Below are positions 25,674 to 35,006 of a stretch of 64,000 nucleotides of DNA, piece after piece. A program made the position numbers and the translations under genes. Numbering within the stretch: the first letter of the stretch is position 1; the number at the start of each line of letters is the position of its first letter. This DNA is from Corynebacterium tuberculostearicum SK141. Lineage in GTDB: Bacteria > Actinomycetota > Actinomycetes > Mycobacteriales > Mycobacteriaceae. The stretch lies in the NCBI RefSeq assembly GCF_000175635.1, contig NZ_ACVP01000012.1, positions 233,571 to 297,570 of the forward strand, written 5' to 3'. The notes under the pieces were generated by a model. It had not been told where the DNA came from. It saw only the letters and a program-made list of their open reading frames with translations, and did not search any database.

Positions 25674-28313
25674 GTGACTACTAATCAGCCTCGACTTCTG
25701 CTCATTGACGGCCACTCTATGGCCTTTCGTGCCTTCTATGCCCTGCCGGTGGATAATTTCTCCACCTCAGGAGGCCAGCACACTAATGCCGTGTATGGCT
25801 TCTTATCGATGCTCTCTAATATCGTGGCGGAAGAGACCCCCGACGCCATTGCGGTGGCATTCGACGTGGGGCGCAAGACCTTCCGCACCGAGATGTTCCC
25901 GGACTATAAGGCCCAGCGCGAGGCCGCGCCGGAGGAATTCAAGGGGCAGGTAGACCTCATTCGCGAGGTGCTCGAGGTACTGGGAATTACCACCCTGTCC
26001 CGGGAGAATTTCGAGGCTGATGACATCCTGGCCACTCTCGCAACCGAGGCGCAGGATTATGAGACCCTGATCGTCACCGGCGACCGTGACTACCTGCAGT
26101 TGGTTAATGAGTCCACCACGGTGCTCTATCCCATGAAGGGCGTATCCACGCTCCACCGTTTTACCCCTTCCGCGGTAGAAGAGAAGTACGGTCTCACCCC
26201 CGCGCAGTACCCGGACTTTGCCGCGCTGCGTGGCGATCCTTCCGATAATTTGCCGGGCATCCCAAAGGTAGGCGAGAAGACGGCCACCAAGTGGATAGTC
26301 AAGTATGGAGACTTGGCATCCTTGGTAGAACACGCCGAGGAAATTAAGGGCGTGGTAGGCAATAACTTCCGCGAGCGCATCGAGCAGGTGCAGATGAACC
26401 GCAAGCTCACCCAGATGATTACGGACATGGACCTAGAGGTCGGTCCAAATGACTTGGCCTTTAAGGAAGCCAAGGTCGCCGACGTTGCCGCCAAGTTTGA
26501 TGACCTTGAGTTTGGTACCAGCCTGCGCGATCGCGTACTCGCAGCCATTCCCAATGATGGTGCTGAGGCAGCAGAGCAGGCAGAGCAAGTCCAAGAGCTA
26601 GAGACGGTCATCGATGACGAGCCATTGTCCCAGTGGTTGCCCGGCCGCGAGCATGTTGCGGTGTATGTCCAAGGCGAGGGAAACCCGGGACAAGGCGACG
26701 CTTCTGCGATCGCTTTCGTGGACCAGGAACGCCACGGCCTGCAAGTGGAGCTGGGCGATCTTTCTGCTGAGGACGATAAGGCCCTAGCCCAGTGGTTGGC
26801 ATCTGATGCGCCGAAGTATTTCCACGAGGCAAAGGCGGCCTTTCATATGCTTGCCGGTCGTGGGATAGAGCTGGCCGGCATTGCCCATGACACGGCCCTT
26901 GCTGCCTACCTGCTTCGCCCAGGTCAGCGCACTTATGCGCTTGCCGACGTCTACCAGCGCCACCTCCAAAAGACTCTCGGCGCCGCCACGGAGCAGCTGT
27001 CTCTCCTGGATGATTCCTCCCTGGTTGACCAGGCCGCGGCAATTTTGGAGCTGGCAGAACGGCTCACCGCGGAGCTACAGGAGATTGACTCTTTCGAGCT
27101 CTATACCGACCTCGAGTTGCCGCTGGTAACCATCCTGGCGCGCATGGAGGCTACCGGAATCGCCGTTGACGTTGACATTCTCGAAACGCAAAAGGATGCC
27201 TTTGTAGAGCAGGTTGCCGAACAAGAGCGCGCCGCCCGCGAGCTTGCCGGCGATGACAAGCTCAACCTCAACTCGCCGAAGCAGCTGCAAACCGTGCTCT
27301 TTGAGACTTTCGAGCTGCCCAAGACCAAAAAGACGAAGACGGGCTATTCCACCGCGGCCAAGGAGATTGAACAGCTCGCGGCAAAGAACCCTCATCCCTT
27401 CTTGGATCACCTCTTGGCACACCGCGAGTACCAGAAGATGAAGACCACCCTGGAGGGCCTCATCAAAACCGTGCAGCCTGACGGCCGCATTCACACCACG
27501 TTTAACCAAACCGTGGCCTCTACCGGCCGTTTGTCGTCCACCGAACCCAACCTGCAAAACATCCCCGTGCGCACCGAAGCCGGCCGTCAGATTCGTTCTG
27601 CCTTCATCGTGGGCGATGGCTTTGATGAACTCATGACTGCGGACTACTCGCAGATTGAGATGCGTGTCATGGCGCATCTCTCCGCTGACCCGGGCCTCAT
27701 CGAGGCCTACAAGGAAGGCGAAGACCTGCACAACTATGTTGGCTCCCGAGTCTTTGACGTTCCCGTTGACCAGGTGACACCCGAGCTGCGCCGCCGGGTT
27801 AAGGCCATGTCTTATGGGTTGGTATACGGACTTTCCGCTTTCGGCCTATCCCAGCAATTGGGCATTCCGGCGGGGGAGGCAAAGTCCATTATGGAAAGCT
27901 ACTTTGAGCGCTTTGGCGGCGTGAAGAAGTACCTCGATGAAGTCGTGGTCCAAGCCCGCAAGGATGGCTACACGGCAACGCTCTTCGGTCGTCGCCGCTA
28001 CTTGCCAGAGCTGAACTCCGATAACCGCCTAGCACGCGAGAACGCGGAGCGCGCGGCGCTTAATGCACCGATTCAGGGCACTGCCGCTGACATTATTAAG
28101 GTGGCGATGATTCGCGTAGACCGCGCACTGCAAGGGATGAAGTCCCGTGTGCTGCTTCAGGTACACGATGAATTGGTGGTCGAAGTCGCCCCCGGTGAGG
28201 CGGACGAAGTTCGAGAGATTCTCGAGCGCGAGATGGACTCAGCGATCGAGCTGAACGTGCCGCTAGAGGTCTCCGCCGGAGCCGGCAAGGATTGGGATGC
28301 CGCAGCCCACTAG
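25674..28313 (+). CDS. polA: DNA polymerase I
   Basis: PolA has 879 residues and fills gaps and processes Okazaki fragments. The N-terminal 5' nuclease domain (about residues 1-290) has LLLIDGHSMAFRAFYAL, DVGRKTFR and VTGDRDYLQLV. The C-terminal polymerase has motif A TADYSQIEMRVMAHLS, the O-helix RRRVKAMSYGLVYGLS and motif C LQVHDELVVE. The middle domain lacks the DxE of a 3'-5' exonuclease, as in other actinobacterial PolA proteins. GTG 25674 is chosen for an AGGA eight bases upstream; in-frame ATGs at 25644 and 25665 are weaker. A TAGGAT at 25661 may be a -10. Confidence 0.96.
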   Translation: MTTNQPRLLLIDGHSMAFRAFYALPVDNFSTSGGQHTNAVYGFLSMLSNIVAEETPDAIAVAFDVGRKTFRTEMFPDYKAQREAAPEEFKGQVDLIREVLEVLGITTLSRENFEADDILATLATEAQDYETLIVTGDRDYLQLVNESTTVLYPMKGVSTLHRFTPSAVEEKYGLTPAQYPDFAALRGDPSDNLPGIPKVGEKTATKWIVKYGDLASLVEHAEEIKGVVGNNFRERIEQVQMNRKLTQMITDMDLEVGPNDLAFKEAKVADVAAKFDDLEFGTSLRDRVLAAIPNDGAEAAEQAEQVQELETVIDDEPLSQWLPGREHVAVYVQGEGNPGQGDASAIAFVDQERHGLQVELGDLSAEDDKALAQWLASDAPKYFHEAKAAFHMLAGRGIELAGIAHDTALAAYLLRPGQRTYALADVYQRHLQKTLGAATEQLSLLDDSSLVDQAAAILELAERLTAELQEIDSFELYTDLELPLVTILARMEATGIAVDVDILETQKDAFVEQVAEQERAARELAGDDKLNLNSPKQLQTVLFETFELPKTKKTKTGYSTAAKEIEQLAAKNPHPFLDHLLAHREYQKMKTTLEGLIKTVQPDGRIHTTFNQTVASTGRLSSTEPNLQNIPVRTEAGRQIRSAFIVGDGFDELMTADYSQIEMRVMAHLSADPGLIEAYKEGEDLHNYVGSRVFDVPVDQVTPELRRRVKAMSYGLVYGLSAFGLSQQLGIPAGEAKSIMESYFERFGGVKKYLDEVVVQARKDGYTATLFGRRRYLPELNSDNRLARENAERAALNAPIQGTAADIIKVAMIRVDRALQGMKSRVLLQVHDELVVEVAPGEADEVREILEREMDSAIELNVPLEVSAGAGKDWDAAAH

Positions 28314-29256
28314 CTCGGTTACATTCTCCCGCCCGGAAAAGGCGCGCTTGAGGCTCGCCTCGCAAGGCCTAACCATGAGGCGGTGGGAGAGTGCTGAGGA
28401 GACAGCCCGCGCCTTCGGCGTCATGCAAGGCCAAGACTTGCATTCGGTGCGCCGGTCACTGGCCTTGCGGGCGAAAGACCATTCAGATGCTGGAAACATT
28501 GTGCGTGGGTATCCCATGCGCAATACGCTTTTCGCGGCTTCTATCAAGGACATAGGCTGGATAACCGAACTCTGCGCGAAGGGGTGCAAGGGTGATACCG
28601 AGCTGCGAGCAGGGGTAACCAAGCTCATTGAGAATCCGCTTTCGCGCGCCGAGCTCAAGGAGCGGGCTGCAACAGCGTTGCCCGACGTACCCTTTTGGCA
28701 TGTTGTGCGTGTAGCAATGGAAAGCGGTCACGCCGTCTATTCAGGAGCCGATCAGCTCATCACACCGGTGGATCTGTCGGGGCTAGAGGAGACCTTCAAC
28801 GGCGATAAAGTCGCGGCGACCGCGGAGCTGATGACTCGGTACTTCCGAACGCACGGTCCCGCAACATTGCACGACTTTGCCTGGTGGGCAAAGCTCCCAC
28901 AAAGACTGATACGGCCCGCAGCCGAAAACCTCGCGCCGGACATCATGCGCTGCGGCGAAGTTTCCCAGGACCTTGTGTCGGCTGAGATAGTGGAAATGGC
29001 CGAAGCGCGAAAGAAGCAATCGGTATTGCTGCTGGGAGCATTTGACGAGTACATCTTGGGTTATCAAGACCGTCTTTTTGCGATGACGAAGGAAGTCCAC
29101 GAGGTACTTGTTCCTGGAAACCGCGGGGTATTTCGCCGCGCCATCGTGGTGGAAGGACAGGTCCGTGGAACGTGGAATAAGCAAACCATCGAGGACTTGG
29201 GCATGCCCGGCTATGCAATGCGGAAAGTTCAAAAGTTGTGGCGGGATGCGCACTAA
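28297..29256 (+). CDS. Winged-helix DNA-binding domain protein (HTH_42/DUF1006-type)
   Basis: The protein has 319 residues. The opening LRLASQGLTMRR and the block GVMQGQDLHSVRRSLALRAKD, then RTHGPATLHDFAWWAKLP and LLGAFDEYILGYQDR, identify the actinobacterial winged-helix family related to the AlkX/YcaQ crosslink glycosylases. The usual role may be in DNA repair or regulation, but none is established for this branch. It overlaps the polA end by 17 bases, which supports co-transcription. Confidence 0.78.
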   Translation: MPQPTSSVTFSRPEKARLRLASQGLTMRRWESAEETARAFGVMQGQDLHSVRRSLALRAKDHSDAGNIVRGYPMRNTLFAASIKDIGWITELCAKGCKGDTELRAGVTKLIENPLSRAELKERAATALPDVPFWHVVRVAMESGHAVYSGADQLITPVDLSGLEETFNGDKVAATAELMTRYFRTHGPATLHDFAWWAKLPQRLIRPAAENLAPDIMRCGEVSQDLVSAEIVEMAEARKKQSVLLLGAFDEYILGYQDRLFAMTKEVHEVLVPGNRGVFRRAIVVEGQVRGTWNKQTIEDLGMPGYAMRKVQKLWRDAH

Positions 29257-29332
29257 GTTTTTTAGGTAGCCTTTTCTGTGCGGAAAAAGTTATGAGTGTA
29301 AGTCGAAAAGCTAAGAAGGGAATTGCCGAGCC

Positions 29333-29689
29333 GTGGCGTTAGAAGAGAAGACGAATAGGTGGACCCTCCGCGTCTTTGAAAGCCTTTGGGCCATTCAAGT
29401 AACCTTTCCTGCCACCGAGATTGCTGACCTCGGGCTTGAACGGTTTCTTGCAGAACAAAAGGCCTATGCCATCGGGTACGGAATTATTGCGGTGGCGTAT
29501 TTTGAGGGTGCCATGGCTAACGCCCGTTTGGCACCTAACCCTAAGGTCAGGAGGCTAACGGCCGCCGCGGTGATGGTCGTAGCGACCGCGCTAGCATTCC
29601 TCTTCCCATCGTCGTGGATGTTCGCGGTACTGGTTGTCTTCGCGCTGTTGTACTACTTATTACCTCGAAAAGAAGGCGTGTCCATCTGA
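29333..29689 (+). CDS. Small membrane protein of unknown function
   Basis: The protein has 118 residues with three hydrophobic segments: about 43-60, 72-90 and 92-110. I recognise no family. The GTG start has AAGGGA about 11 bases upstream. Its 3' end overlaps the convergent RDD gene by 37 bases. Confidence 0.6.
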   Translation: MALEEKTNRWTLRVFESLWAIQVTFPATEIADLGLERFLAEQKAYAIGYGIIAVAYFEGAMANARLAPNPKVRRLTAAAVMVVATALAFLFPSSWMFAVLVVFALLYYLLPRKEGVSI

Positions 29690-30129
29690 GATCGGCGCTC
29701 GACTAAGCAATTTGCGAGCATGTCGAACGGTGTTTGACCGAAGGCGAGGACACTCACGCTTAGGACGCCGAGTAGCAACGGCACAATAAACGGCACTCCC
29801 GTCAGTGTGAGCATAGAAAGTAACAGCCAGGAATTGCGCAAGCAGGCAGCGCGCCATCCGGGGTGGGTGGCGACGATCTCCAGCTTGAGTGACCATTTTC
29901 CTAGCGAAGTTGTCTTCGTGGCCTCGGCCCATACGCGGTAGGCGTAGAAGACTAGGGCGAGGGCCACAGCGTTGTAAATTTCCAGGGCTTGGCCGGTTAA
30001 GGGGGCGTCGGCAAGTGCATTGATTGCCCAGCGCACCACAACGATAACGGCCGCTGCCAGGAAGGCGTCGATCCACCATGCGAGGCCGCGGCGTAGGAGT
30101 AGGCCAATTCGATCCAGAAACATGCCCAT
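29653..30129 (-). CDS. RDD-family membrane protein
   Basis: The protein has 158 residues. The RDD signature appears as RRGLAWWIDAFLAA (about residues 13-26), followed by a long hydrophobic segment and TSLGKWSLKLEIV (about 74-86). Two more membrane segments follow. Members may move ions or help secretion, but most are uncharacterised. It starts three bases after the methyltransferase stop, so both are on one transcript. Confidence 0.7.
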   Translation of the reverse strand: MGMFLDRIGLLLRRGLAWWIDAFLAAAVIVVVRWAINALADAPLTGQALEIYNAVALALVFYAYRVWAEATKTTSLGKWSLKLEIVATHPGWRAACLRNSWLLLSMLTLTGVPFIVPLLLGVLSVSVLAFGQTPFDMLANCLVERRSQMDTPSFRGNK

Positions 30130-30132
30130 AGG

Positions 30133-30864
30133 TTAGCGGCAATTCCGGCAGACGAAAATAATCGTGCCGGGGAAGATTTCGCCGCGCTCCGGCGACCATT
30201 GGCCCCATGTAGTGGTGAGCCCCCTAGGCCATTCGGGCTCGATAATGTCATCGATTAGGAACGGACCTTTGCCCTGTAATGCCCGAAACCAGTCGGCGAT
30301 GGTGCGGTGGAACTCCGCATAGGTGAGGTTGCCCTCGCGGTCTTGCTCCAGGTAAGCGCGATCGAAATAGCTGATATCGGCCGTCAGATCGGTGGGATCA
30401 TCAGGGAATATCCAGCGCATGGGGTGGTTAGCCGAGAGAACGAACCGACCGCCAGGTTTGAGGACACGCGAGACTTCACTTAGGGCTAAATCAAGGTTGG
30501 CAAGAAAAGGGAAGGCGCCGAACGCCGAAAAGGCTACGTCGAAAGAGCCCGTGGCGTAGGGGAGTGACAGTGCATCGGCCTGGGCTAAGGGGAGTCCGGG
30601 TGCAGCGTGGTTGAGCATGCCGCGGGAAATATCGAAGCCGGTGGCGAAGTGCGCGCGCGACTGCAGCCATTGGGTACACGGGGCGGAGCCGCAGCCAATT
30701 TCGAGTACGGAGGAAGCCGAGACGTCGCCTAGCAAGTGTGCTTGGTCTTCGTGGAGCATTTCTGGGCACCAGTAAAAGGAAGAAAGGTAGTCGGGGTGCT
30801 CGGCGTGGTAATTGGCGGCGTCGCTATCCCAGTAGGCCTGGTTTGCGTGCGAGGGGGAAGTCAC
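30133..30864 (-). CDS. Class I SAM-dependent methyltransferase
   Basis: The protein has 243 residues. SAM-binding motif I is VLEIGCGSAP (residues 53-62), followed by GFDISRGML (motif II), DALSLPYATGSFDVAFSAFGAFPF (motif III) and VSRVLKPGGRFVLSANHPMRWIF. This is a Methyltransf_11-type enzyme; the substrate is not evident. The GTG start at 30864 is the first plausible codon. It is followed by the RDD gene. Confidence 0.8.
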   Translation of the reverse strand: MTSPSHANQAYWDSDAANYHAEHPDYLSSFYWCPEMLHEDQAHLLGDVSASSVLEIGCGSAPCTQWLQSRAHFATGFDISRGMLNHAAPGLPLAQADALSLPYATGSFDVAFSAFGAFPFLANLDLALSEVSRVLKPGGRFVLSANHPMRWIFPDDPTDLTADISYFDRAYLEQDREGNLTYAEFHRTIADWFRALQGKGPFLIDDIIEPEWPRGLTTTWGQWSPERGEIFPGTIIFVCRNCR

Positions 30865-31115
30865 GGTGGGAGAAATTCCTTTGCGAAATAGTTGGTCCGT
30901 GTATTTGCCCTTTAAGCTGGACAGATGTAGTGTTGGACGGGCGTGTCTATGCCACGGGTTGTTCTGAGCCCCTGTAGGAAGGCTTTAAGCAATCACGAGG
31001 CGGGATCGAATATTCCTCTTTTTAGCTGCATTTGCGCAGCTTAGCAAGCTTTTTTCGAGAGACGCGCAGTTGTCCAATTTCGATTTCCTACATTTATTCG
31101 GAGCATTTTTTCAAT
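30865..31115 (+). promoter_or_regulatory. Upstream region and possible leader of rpsA
   Basis: These 251 bases contain no gene. A perfect 6-bp hairpin (31024-31029 with 31036-31041) is followed after nine bases by a T run (31051-31056), which resembles a weak terminator inside the leader. GGAG at 31100-31103 is the ribosome-binding site, with a long 12-base spacing to the ATG. S1 autoregulation at its own leader is known in Escherichia coli and is only a possibility here. Confidence 0.4.
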
Positions 31116-32576
31116 ATGCCATCTTCTAACACCCCGCAGGTTGCGATTAACGATATCGGAACCGCAGAGGACTTCCTCGCAGCTGTAGACGCCACCATCA
31201 AGTACTTCAACGATGGTGACATTGTCGAGGGTACCGTCGTCAAGGTTGACCACGACGAGGTACTGCTGGACATCGGATACAAGACCGAAGGCGTTATCCC
31301 TTCCCGCGAGCTGTCCATCAAGCACGACGTCAACCCGGACGAGGTTGTTGAGGTCGGCGATGAGGTTGACGCACTTGTTCTCACCAAGGAGGACAAGGAA
31401 GGTCGCCTGATCCTGTCCAAGAAGCGTGCACAGTACGAGCGCGCATGGGGCGCCATCGAGGAGCTGCAGGCCAAGGAAGAGCCTGTTACCGGTACCGTTA
31501 TCGAGGTTGTCAAGGGCGGCCTCATCCTGGATATCGGCCTGCGTGGCTTCCTGCCTGCATCTCTGGTTGAGATGCGTCGCGTCCGTGACCTGGAGCCGTA
31601 CATCGGCCAGGAGCTGGAAGCAAAGATCATCGAGCTGGACAAGCAGCGCAACAATGTTGTCCTGTCCCGCCGTGCATACCTCGAGCAGACCCAGTCCGAG
31701 GTTCGCTCCGAGTTCCTGCACCAGCTGCAGAAGGGCCAGGTCCGCAAGGGCGTTGTTTCCTCCATCGTCAACTTCGGCGCCTTCGTCGATCTCGGCGGTG
31801 TCGACGGCCTGGTTCACGTTTCTGAGCTGTCCTGGAAGCACATCGACCACCCATCTGAGGTTGTTACCGTTGGTGACGAGGTAACCGTTGAGGTTCTGGA
31901 CGTCGATCTGGACCGCGAGCGCGTTTCCCTGTCCCTGAAGGCTACCCAGGAAGATCCGTGGCGCGTATTCGCCCGCACCCACGCTGTGGGCCAGATCGTT
32001 CCGGGCAAGGTCACCAAGCTCGTTCCGTTCGGCGCCTTCGTTCGCGTCGAGGAGGGCATCGAGGGCCTGGTTCACATCTCCGAGCTGGCTCAGCGCCACG
32101 TCGAGGTTCCGGACCAGGTTGTCACCGTTGGCCAGGAGGTTATGGTCAAGGTCATCGACATCGATCTCGAGCGTCGTCGTATCTCCCTGTCCGTTAAGCA
32201 GGCGGACGAGGACTACACCGAAGAGTTCGATCCGTCCAAGTACGGCATGGCTGACTCCTACGACGAGCAGGGCAACTACGTCTTCCCTGAGGGCTTCGAC
32301 CCTGAGACCAACGAGTGGAAGGAAGGCTTCGACGAGCAGCGTCAGGCTTGGGAGGCACGCTACGCAGAGTCCGAGCGTCGCTTCAACCTGCACACCGCTC
32401 AGATCGAGCGCAACCGCGCCGCAGCCGCTGAGGCTGCTGAGTCTACAGAGTCCTCCAACTACTCCTCTGATTCCTCCGATGCAGCTCCGGCATCCGAGAC
32501 TCAGGCAGAGGTTGGCGGCTCCCTGGCTTCCGACGAGCAGCTCGCTGCACTGCGCGACAAGCTCGCTGGCAACTAA
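31116..32576 (+). CDS. rpsA: 30S ribosomal protein S1
   Basis: RpsA has 486 residues, the usual actinobacterial length with four S1 repeats at about 35-105, 120-190, 205-280 and 290-365. The repeats are seen as GDIVEGTVVKVD, GTVIEVVKGGLILDIG, KGVVSSIVNFGAFVDLGGVDGLVHVSEL and PGKVTKLVPFGAFVRVEEGIEGLVHISEL. The acidic Ser/Ala-rich tail is not conserved in the family. Codon use is strongly biased to the preferred set, as expected for a highly expressed gene. A strong terminator follows. Confidence 0.97.
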   Translation: MPSSNTPQVAINDIGTAEDFLAAVDATIKYFNDGDIVEGTVVKVDHDEVLLDIGYKTEGVIPSRELSIKHDVNPDEVVEVGDEVDALVLTKEDKEGRLILSKKRAQYERAWGAIEELQAKEEPVTGTVIEVVKGGLILDIGLRGFLPASLVEMRRVRDLEPYIGQELEAKIIELDKQRNNVVLSRRAYLEQTQSEVRSEFLHQLQKGQVRKGVVSSIVNFGAFVDLGGVDGLVHVSELSWKHIDHPSEVVTVGDEVTVEVLDVDLDRERVSLSLKATQEDPWRVFARTHAVGQIVPGKVTKLVPFGAFVRVEEGIEGLVHISELAQRHVEVPDQVVTVGQEVMVKVIDIDLERRRISLSVKQADEDYTEEFDPSKYGMADSYDEQGNYVFPEGFDPETNEWKEGFDEQRQAWEARYAESERRFNLHTAQIERNRAAAAEAAESTESSNYSSDSSDAAPASETQAEVGGSLASDEQLAALRDKLAGN

Positions 32577-32619
32577 AGCTTCCGCTTAGTTTCCGCTAGG
32601 CCTTAGGGCTTGGCTTACC

Positions 32620-32664
32620 GCCGCGCCCACTTCATCACCTAGATGGGGTGGGCGCGGCTTTTGT
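32620..32664 (+). terminator. Terminator of rpsA
   Basis: An 11-bp GC-rich stem (32620-32630 with 32648-32658) is followed by TTTTGTGATCTTTT. Confidence 0.85.
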
Positions 32665-32820
32665 GATCTTTTAGACAGTTTGTGCAATCGTTTGCCGGGA
32701 TGATCGTTGCCTCTAGGTGGTTGACCAGCGGTGAAGCATTCCCAGGTAGAGAAAGTCCCTGGAAGGCCAACAAAACGGGCTTTTGTTCATGTGGGAATCC
32801 TCTTATACTCAAACCTGACG

Positions 32821-32847
32821 TTATAGCCAGTGCAGTACTGGTTATAA
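32821..32847 (+). promoter_or_regulatory. Inverted repeat/hairpin in the ptsG leader
   Basis: TTATAGCCAGT (32821-32831) and ACTGGTTATAA (32837-32847) flank a GCAGT loop. As DNA it is an 11-bp palindrome with one mismatch, and as RNA that mismatch becomes a G-U pair. It lies just after a probable -10 (TATACT near 32803) and 26 bases before the GTG, so it could be a repressor operator or an RNA element. Confidence 0.55.
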
Positions 32848-32873
32848 GTGGTATTTGAACTGAGGAGTAAGAA

Positions 32874-34925
32874 GTGGCATCTATCAAGGACACTTCCACC
32901 CACATCGTTGAAAGTATCGGCGGCGCCGACAACATCACGTCGCTGACGCACTGCGCAACGCGCCTGCGCTTCCAACTTGCCGATGCGGGGAAAGTTGACC
33001 AAGAAAATCTCGATAGCGACCCAGCGGTGCTTGGTACCGTGCCCCAGGGTGCTCACGGCTACCAGGTAGTCATGGGCGGCGGCGTTGCTGACTACTACAA
33101 CGAGATCATCAAGCAACCCGGTGTGCATGCTTCTGGTGACAAGGAGGCGTCCTCCAAGAAGGAGTATGACGGTGTTCGCGGTAAGTATGACTGGGTAGAT
33201 TACTGCTTCGAGTTCCTTTCTGATACTTTCCGCCCGGTCCTGTGGGCATTGCTCGGCGCTTCGCTGATTATCATGCTGCTCATCCTGGCGGACACGGCGC
33301 ACATCCAGGATTTCCGCGCACCGCTGGAGGAGCAACCAGAAGGCTTCCGTCTGGCTCATGCCATGTTCCAGTCGGTCTTCTATTTCTTGCCCGTAATGGT
33401 CGGTGCGACCGCGGCCCAAAAGCTGGGCGCGAATATGTGGGTCTCCGCGGCTATTCCCGCGGCACTTTTGACCCCCGAATTCATGTCGCTGGGTGAGCAA
33501 GGCGATACCGTCAACGTGTTTGGCCTGCCGTTGGTCATCAACTCCTACGGCTCCCAGGTATTCCCGCCTATTTTGGCTGCAATCGGCCTGTACTGGGTGG
33601 AAAAGGGGCTAAAGAAGATCATTCCGAGCGCAGTTCATATGGTCTTCGTGCCGTTCTTCTCCTTGCTCATCATGATTCCGGCAACGGCCTTCCTGCTCGG
33701 CCCGTTCGGCATTGGCGTAGGCAATGGCATTTCCTGGGTCCTGTACCAAATCAATGGTTTCTCGCCGTTCATCTTGGCTATCGTCATTCCGCTGCTGTAC
33801 CCGTTCCTCGTTCCGATGGGCCTGCACTGGCCGCTGAATGTCATCATGATTCAGAACATCGCGACCTACGGCTACGACTTCATTCAGGGTCCGATGGGCG
33901 CGTGGAACTTCGCCTGCTTCGGCGTTGTGGGCGCGGTCATGGTTATCTCCTTCAGGGAAAAGAACAATGCCATGCGCCAGGTTTCTATCGGTGCCTTCGC
34001 AGCGGGCATCCTCGGTGGCGTGTCTGAGCCTTCCCTCTATGGCATCTTGTTGCGCTTCCGCCGCAGCTACTACCGGTTGCTGCCAGGTTGTGCGGTAGGC
34101 GGCGCAATCATCGGTATCTTCGATGTCCGCGCTGAGGCCTTCGTTTTTACCTCTGCGTTGACCACTGGCGCTATGACGCCGCAGCTGGGCTACGTCCTTG
34201 GTATTACGGCTGCATTCCTTACCTCTTTCTTCCTGACCCTGTTCTTCGGCTACCGCACAGCAGAAGAAAAGCAGGCAGACTTGGAGCGCATCGCCCGCGA
34301 ACAGGGCGAATCCGTGGATGACGTAGCTGCTCGTTCGGAGTTCAAGTCCACCAAGGCCGGGAAGGGAGAGCCCTCGAATGCGGGTGGCGCCGTTGCTGCC
34401 AGCGCTGCGGGCACTGCTGCTACTGGTGTTGCCGCCAAGCAGGCTGGCAAGGCCGACATCGTGCTGGATTCCCCTCTAGAGGGCGAGGCAGTTGACCTTT
34501 CGGAAGTCCCAGATCCTATCTTTGCTGGGGCAAAGCTGGGGCCTGGCATGGCAGTCCAGCCAACTGGCACTACCGTCTATGCGCCTGCCGACGGCAAGGT
34601 GCTCACCGTTCAAAAGTCCGGCCATGCGGTAGGCCTAAGTCTCGACAATGGCGTGCAACTGCTCATCCACGTAGGTCTCGATACGGTGGAACTGGGGGGC
34701 GAAGGCTTTGACGTGCACGTGGAAAAGAAGCAGCGCATTTCCGCGGGCGATAAGTTGATTAGCTTTGACCCGGAATTCATCCGTTCCAAGGGCTATAACC
34801 TGATTACTCCGGTTGTGGTCACTAACGCCACCAAGTTCGGCGCGGTCTCCGGCGAAGCCGGCCAGGTTACCCCGAGTGATGACTTGCTCCGCATTCCCCC
34901 GAAGCCAGAGGAAGCAGCGGAATAA
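32874..34925 (+). CDS. ptsG: Glucose-specific PTS enzyme IIBCA
   Basis: PtsG has 683 residues and phosphorylates glucose during uptake. The order is IIB (about residues 1-95, phosphorylated Cys27 in THCATRLRF), IIC (about 110-455, ten or so membrane segments with GISWVLYQINGFSPFILAIVIP and GGVSEPSLYG), an Ala/Gly-rich linker (about 490-525) and IIA (about 530-683, active-site His599 in LLIHVGLDTVEL). It closely resembles PtsG of Corynebacterium glutamicum along its whole length. The GTG start has GAGGAG upstream. In that species SugR controls ptsG; no SugR site was identified here. Confidence 0.95.
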   Translation: MASIKDTSTHIVESIGGADNITSLTHCATRLRFQLADAGKVDQENLDSDPAVLGTVPQGAHGYQVVMGGGVADYYNEIIKQPGVHASGDKEASSKKEYDGVRGKYDWVDYCFEFLSDTFRPVLWALLGASLIIMLLILADTAHIQDFRAPLEEQPEGFRLAHAMFQSVFYFLPVMVGATAAQKLGANMWVSAAIPAALLTPEFMSLGEQGDTVNVFGLPLVINSYGSQVFPPILAAIGLYWVEKGLKKIIPSAVHMVFVPFFSLLIMIPATAFLLGPFGIGVGNGISWVLYQINGFSPFILAIVIPLLYPFLVPMGLHWPLNVIMIQNIATYGYDFIQGPMGAWNFACFGVVGAVMVISFREKNNAMRQVSIGAFAAGILGGVSEPSLYGILLRFRRSYYRLLPGCAVGGAIIGIFDVRAEAFVFTSALTTGAMTPQLGYVLGITAAFLTSFFLTLFFGYRTAEEKQADLERIAREQGESVDDVAARSEFKSTKAGKGEPSNAGGAVAASAAGTAATGVAAKQAGKADIVLDSPLEGEAVDLSEVPDPIFAGAKLGPGMAVQPTGTTVYAPADGKVLTVQKSGHAVGLSLDNGVQLLIHVGLDTVELGGEGFDVHVEKKQRISAGDKLISFDPEFIRSKGYNLITPVVVTNATKFGAVSGEAGQVTPSDDLLRIPPKPEEAAE

Positions 34926-34950
34926 AGAATCGCTGACACCTATAGCGACA

Positions 34951-34988
34951 GAGGAACCCCGCACCATCGCGTATGGCGGGGTTCCTTC
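34951..34988 (+). terminator. Terminator of ptsG
   Basis: A 12-bp stem, GAGGAACCCCGC (34951-34962), pairs with its complement ending near 34987, followed by TCTC rather than a long T run. Confidence 0.7.
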
Positions 34989-35006
34989 TCGCGTAGGGTG
35001 GCTGCC

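Noticed and set aside
31041..32393. 450-codon open frame antisense to rpsA
   Set aside because: It mirrors the strong codon bias of rpsA, has no ribosome-binding site and resembles no protein family.
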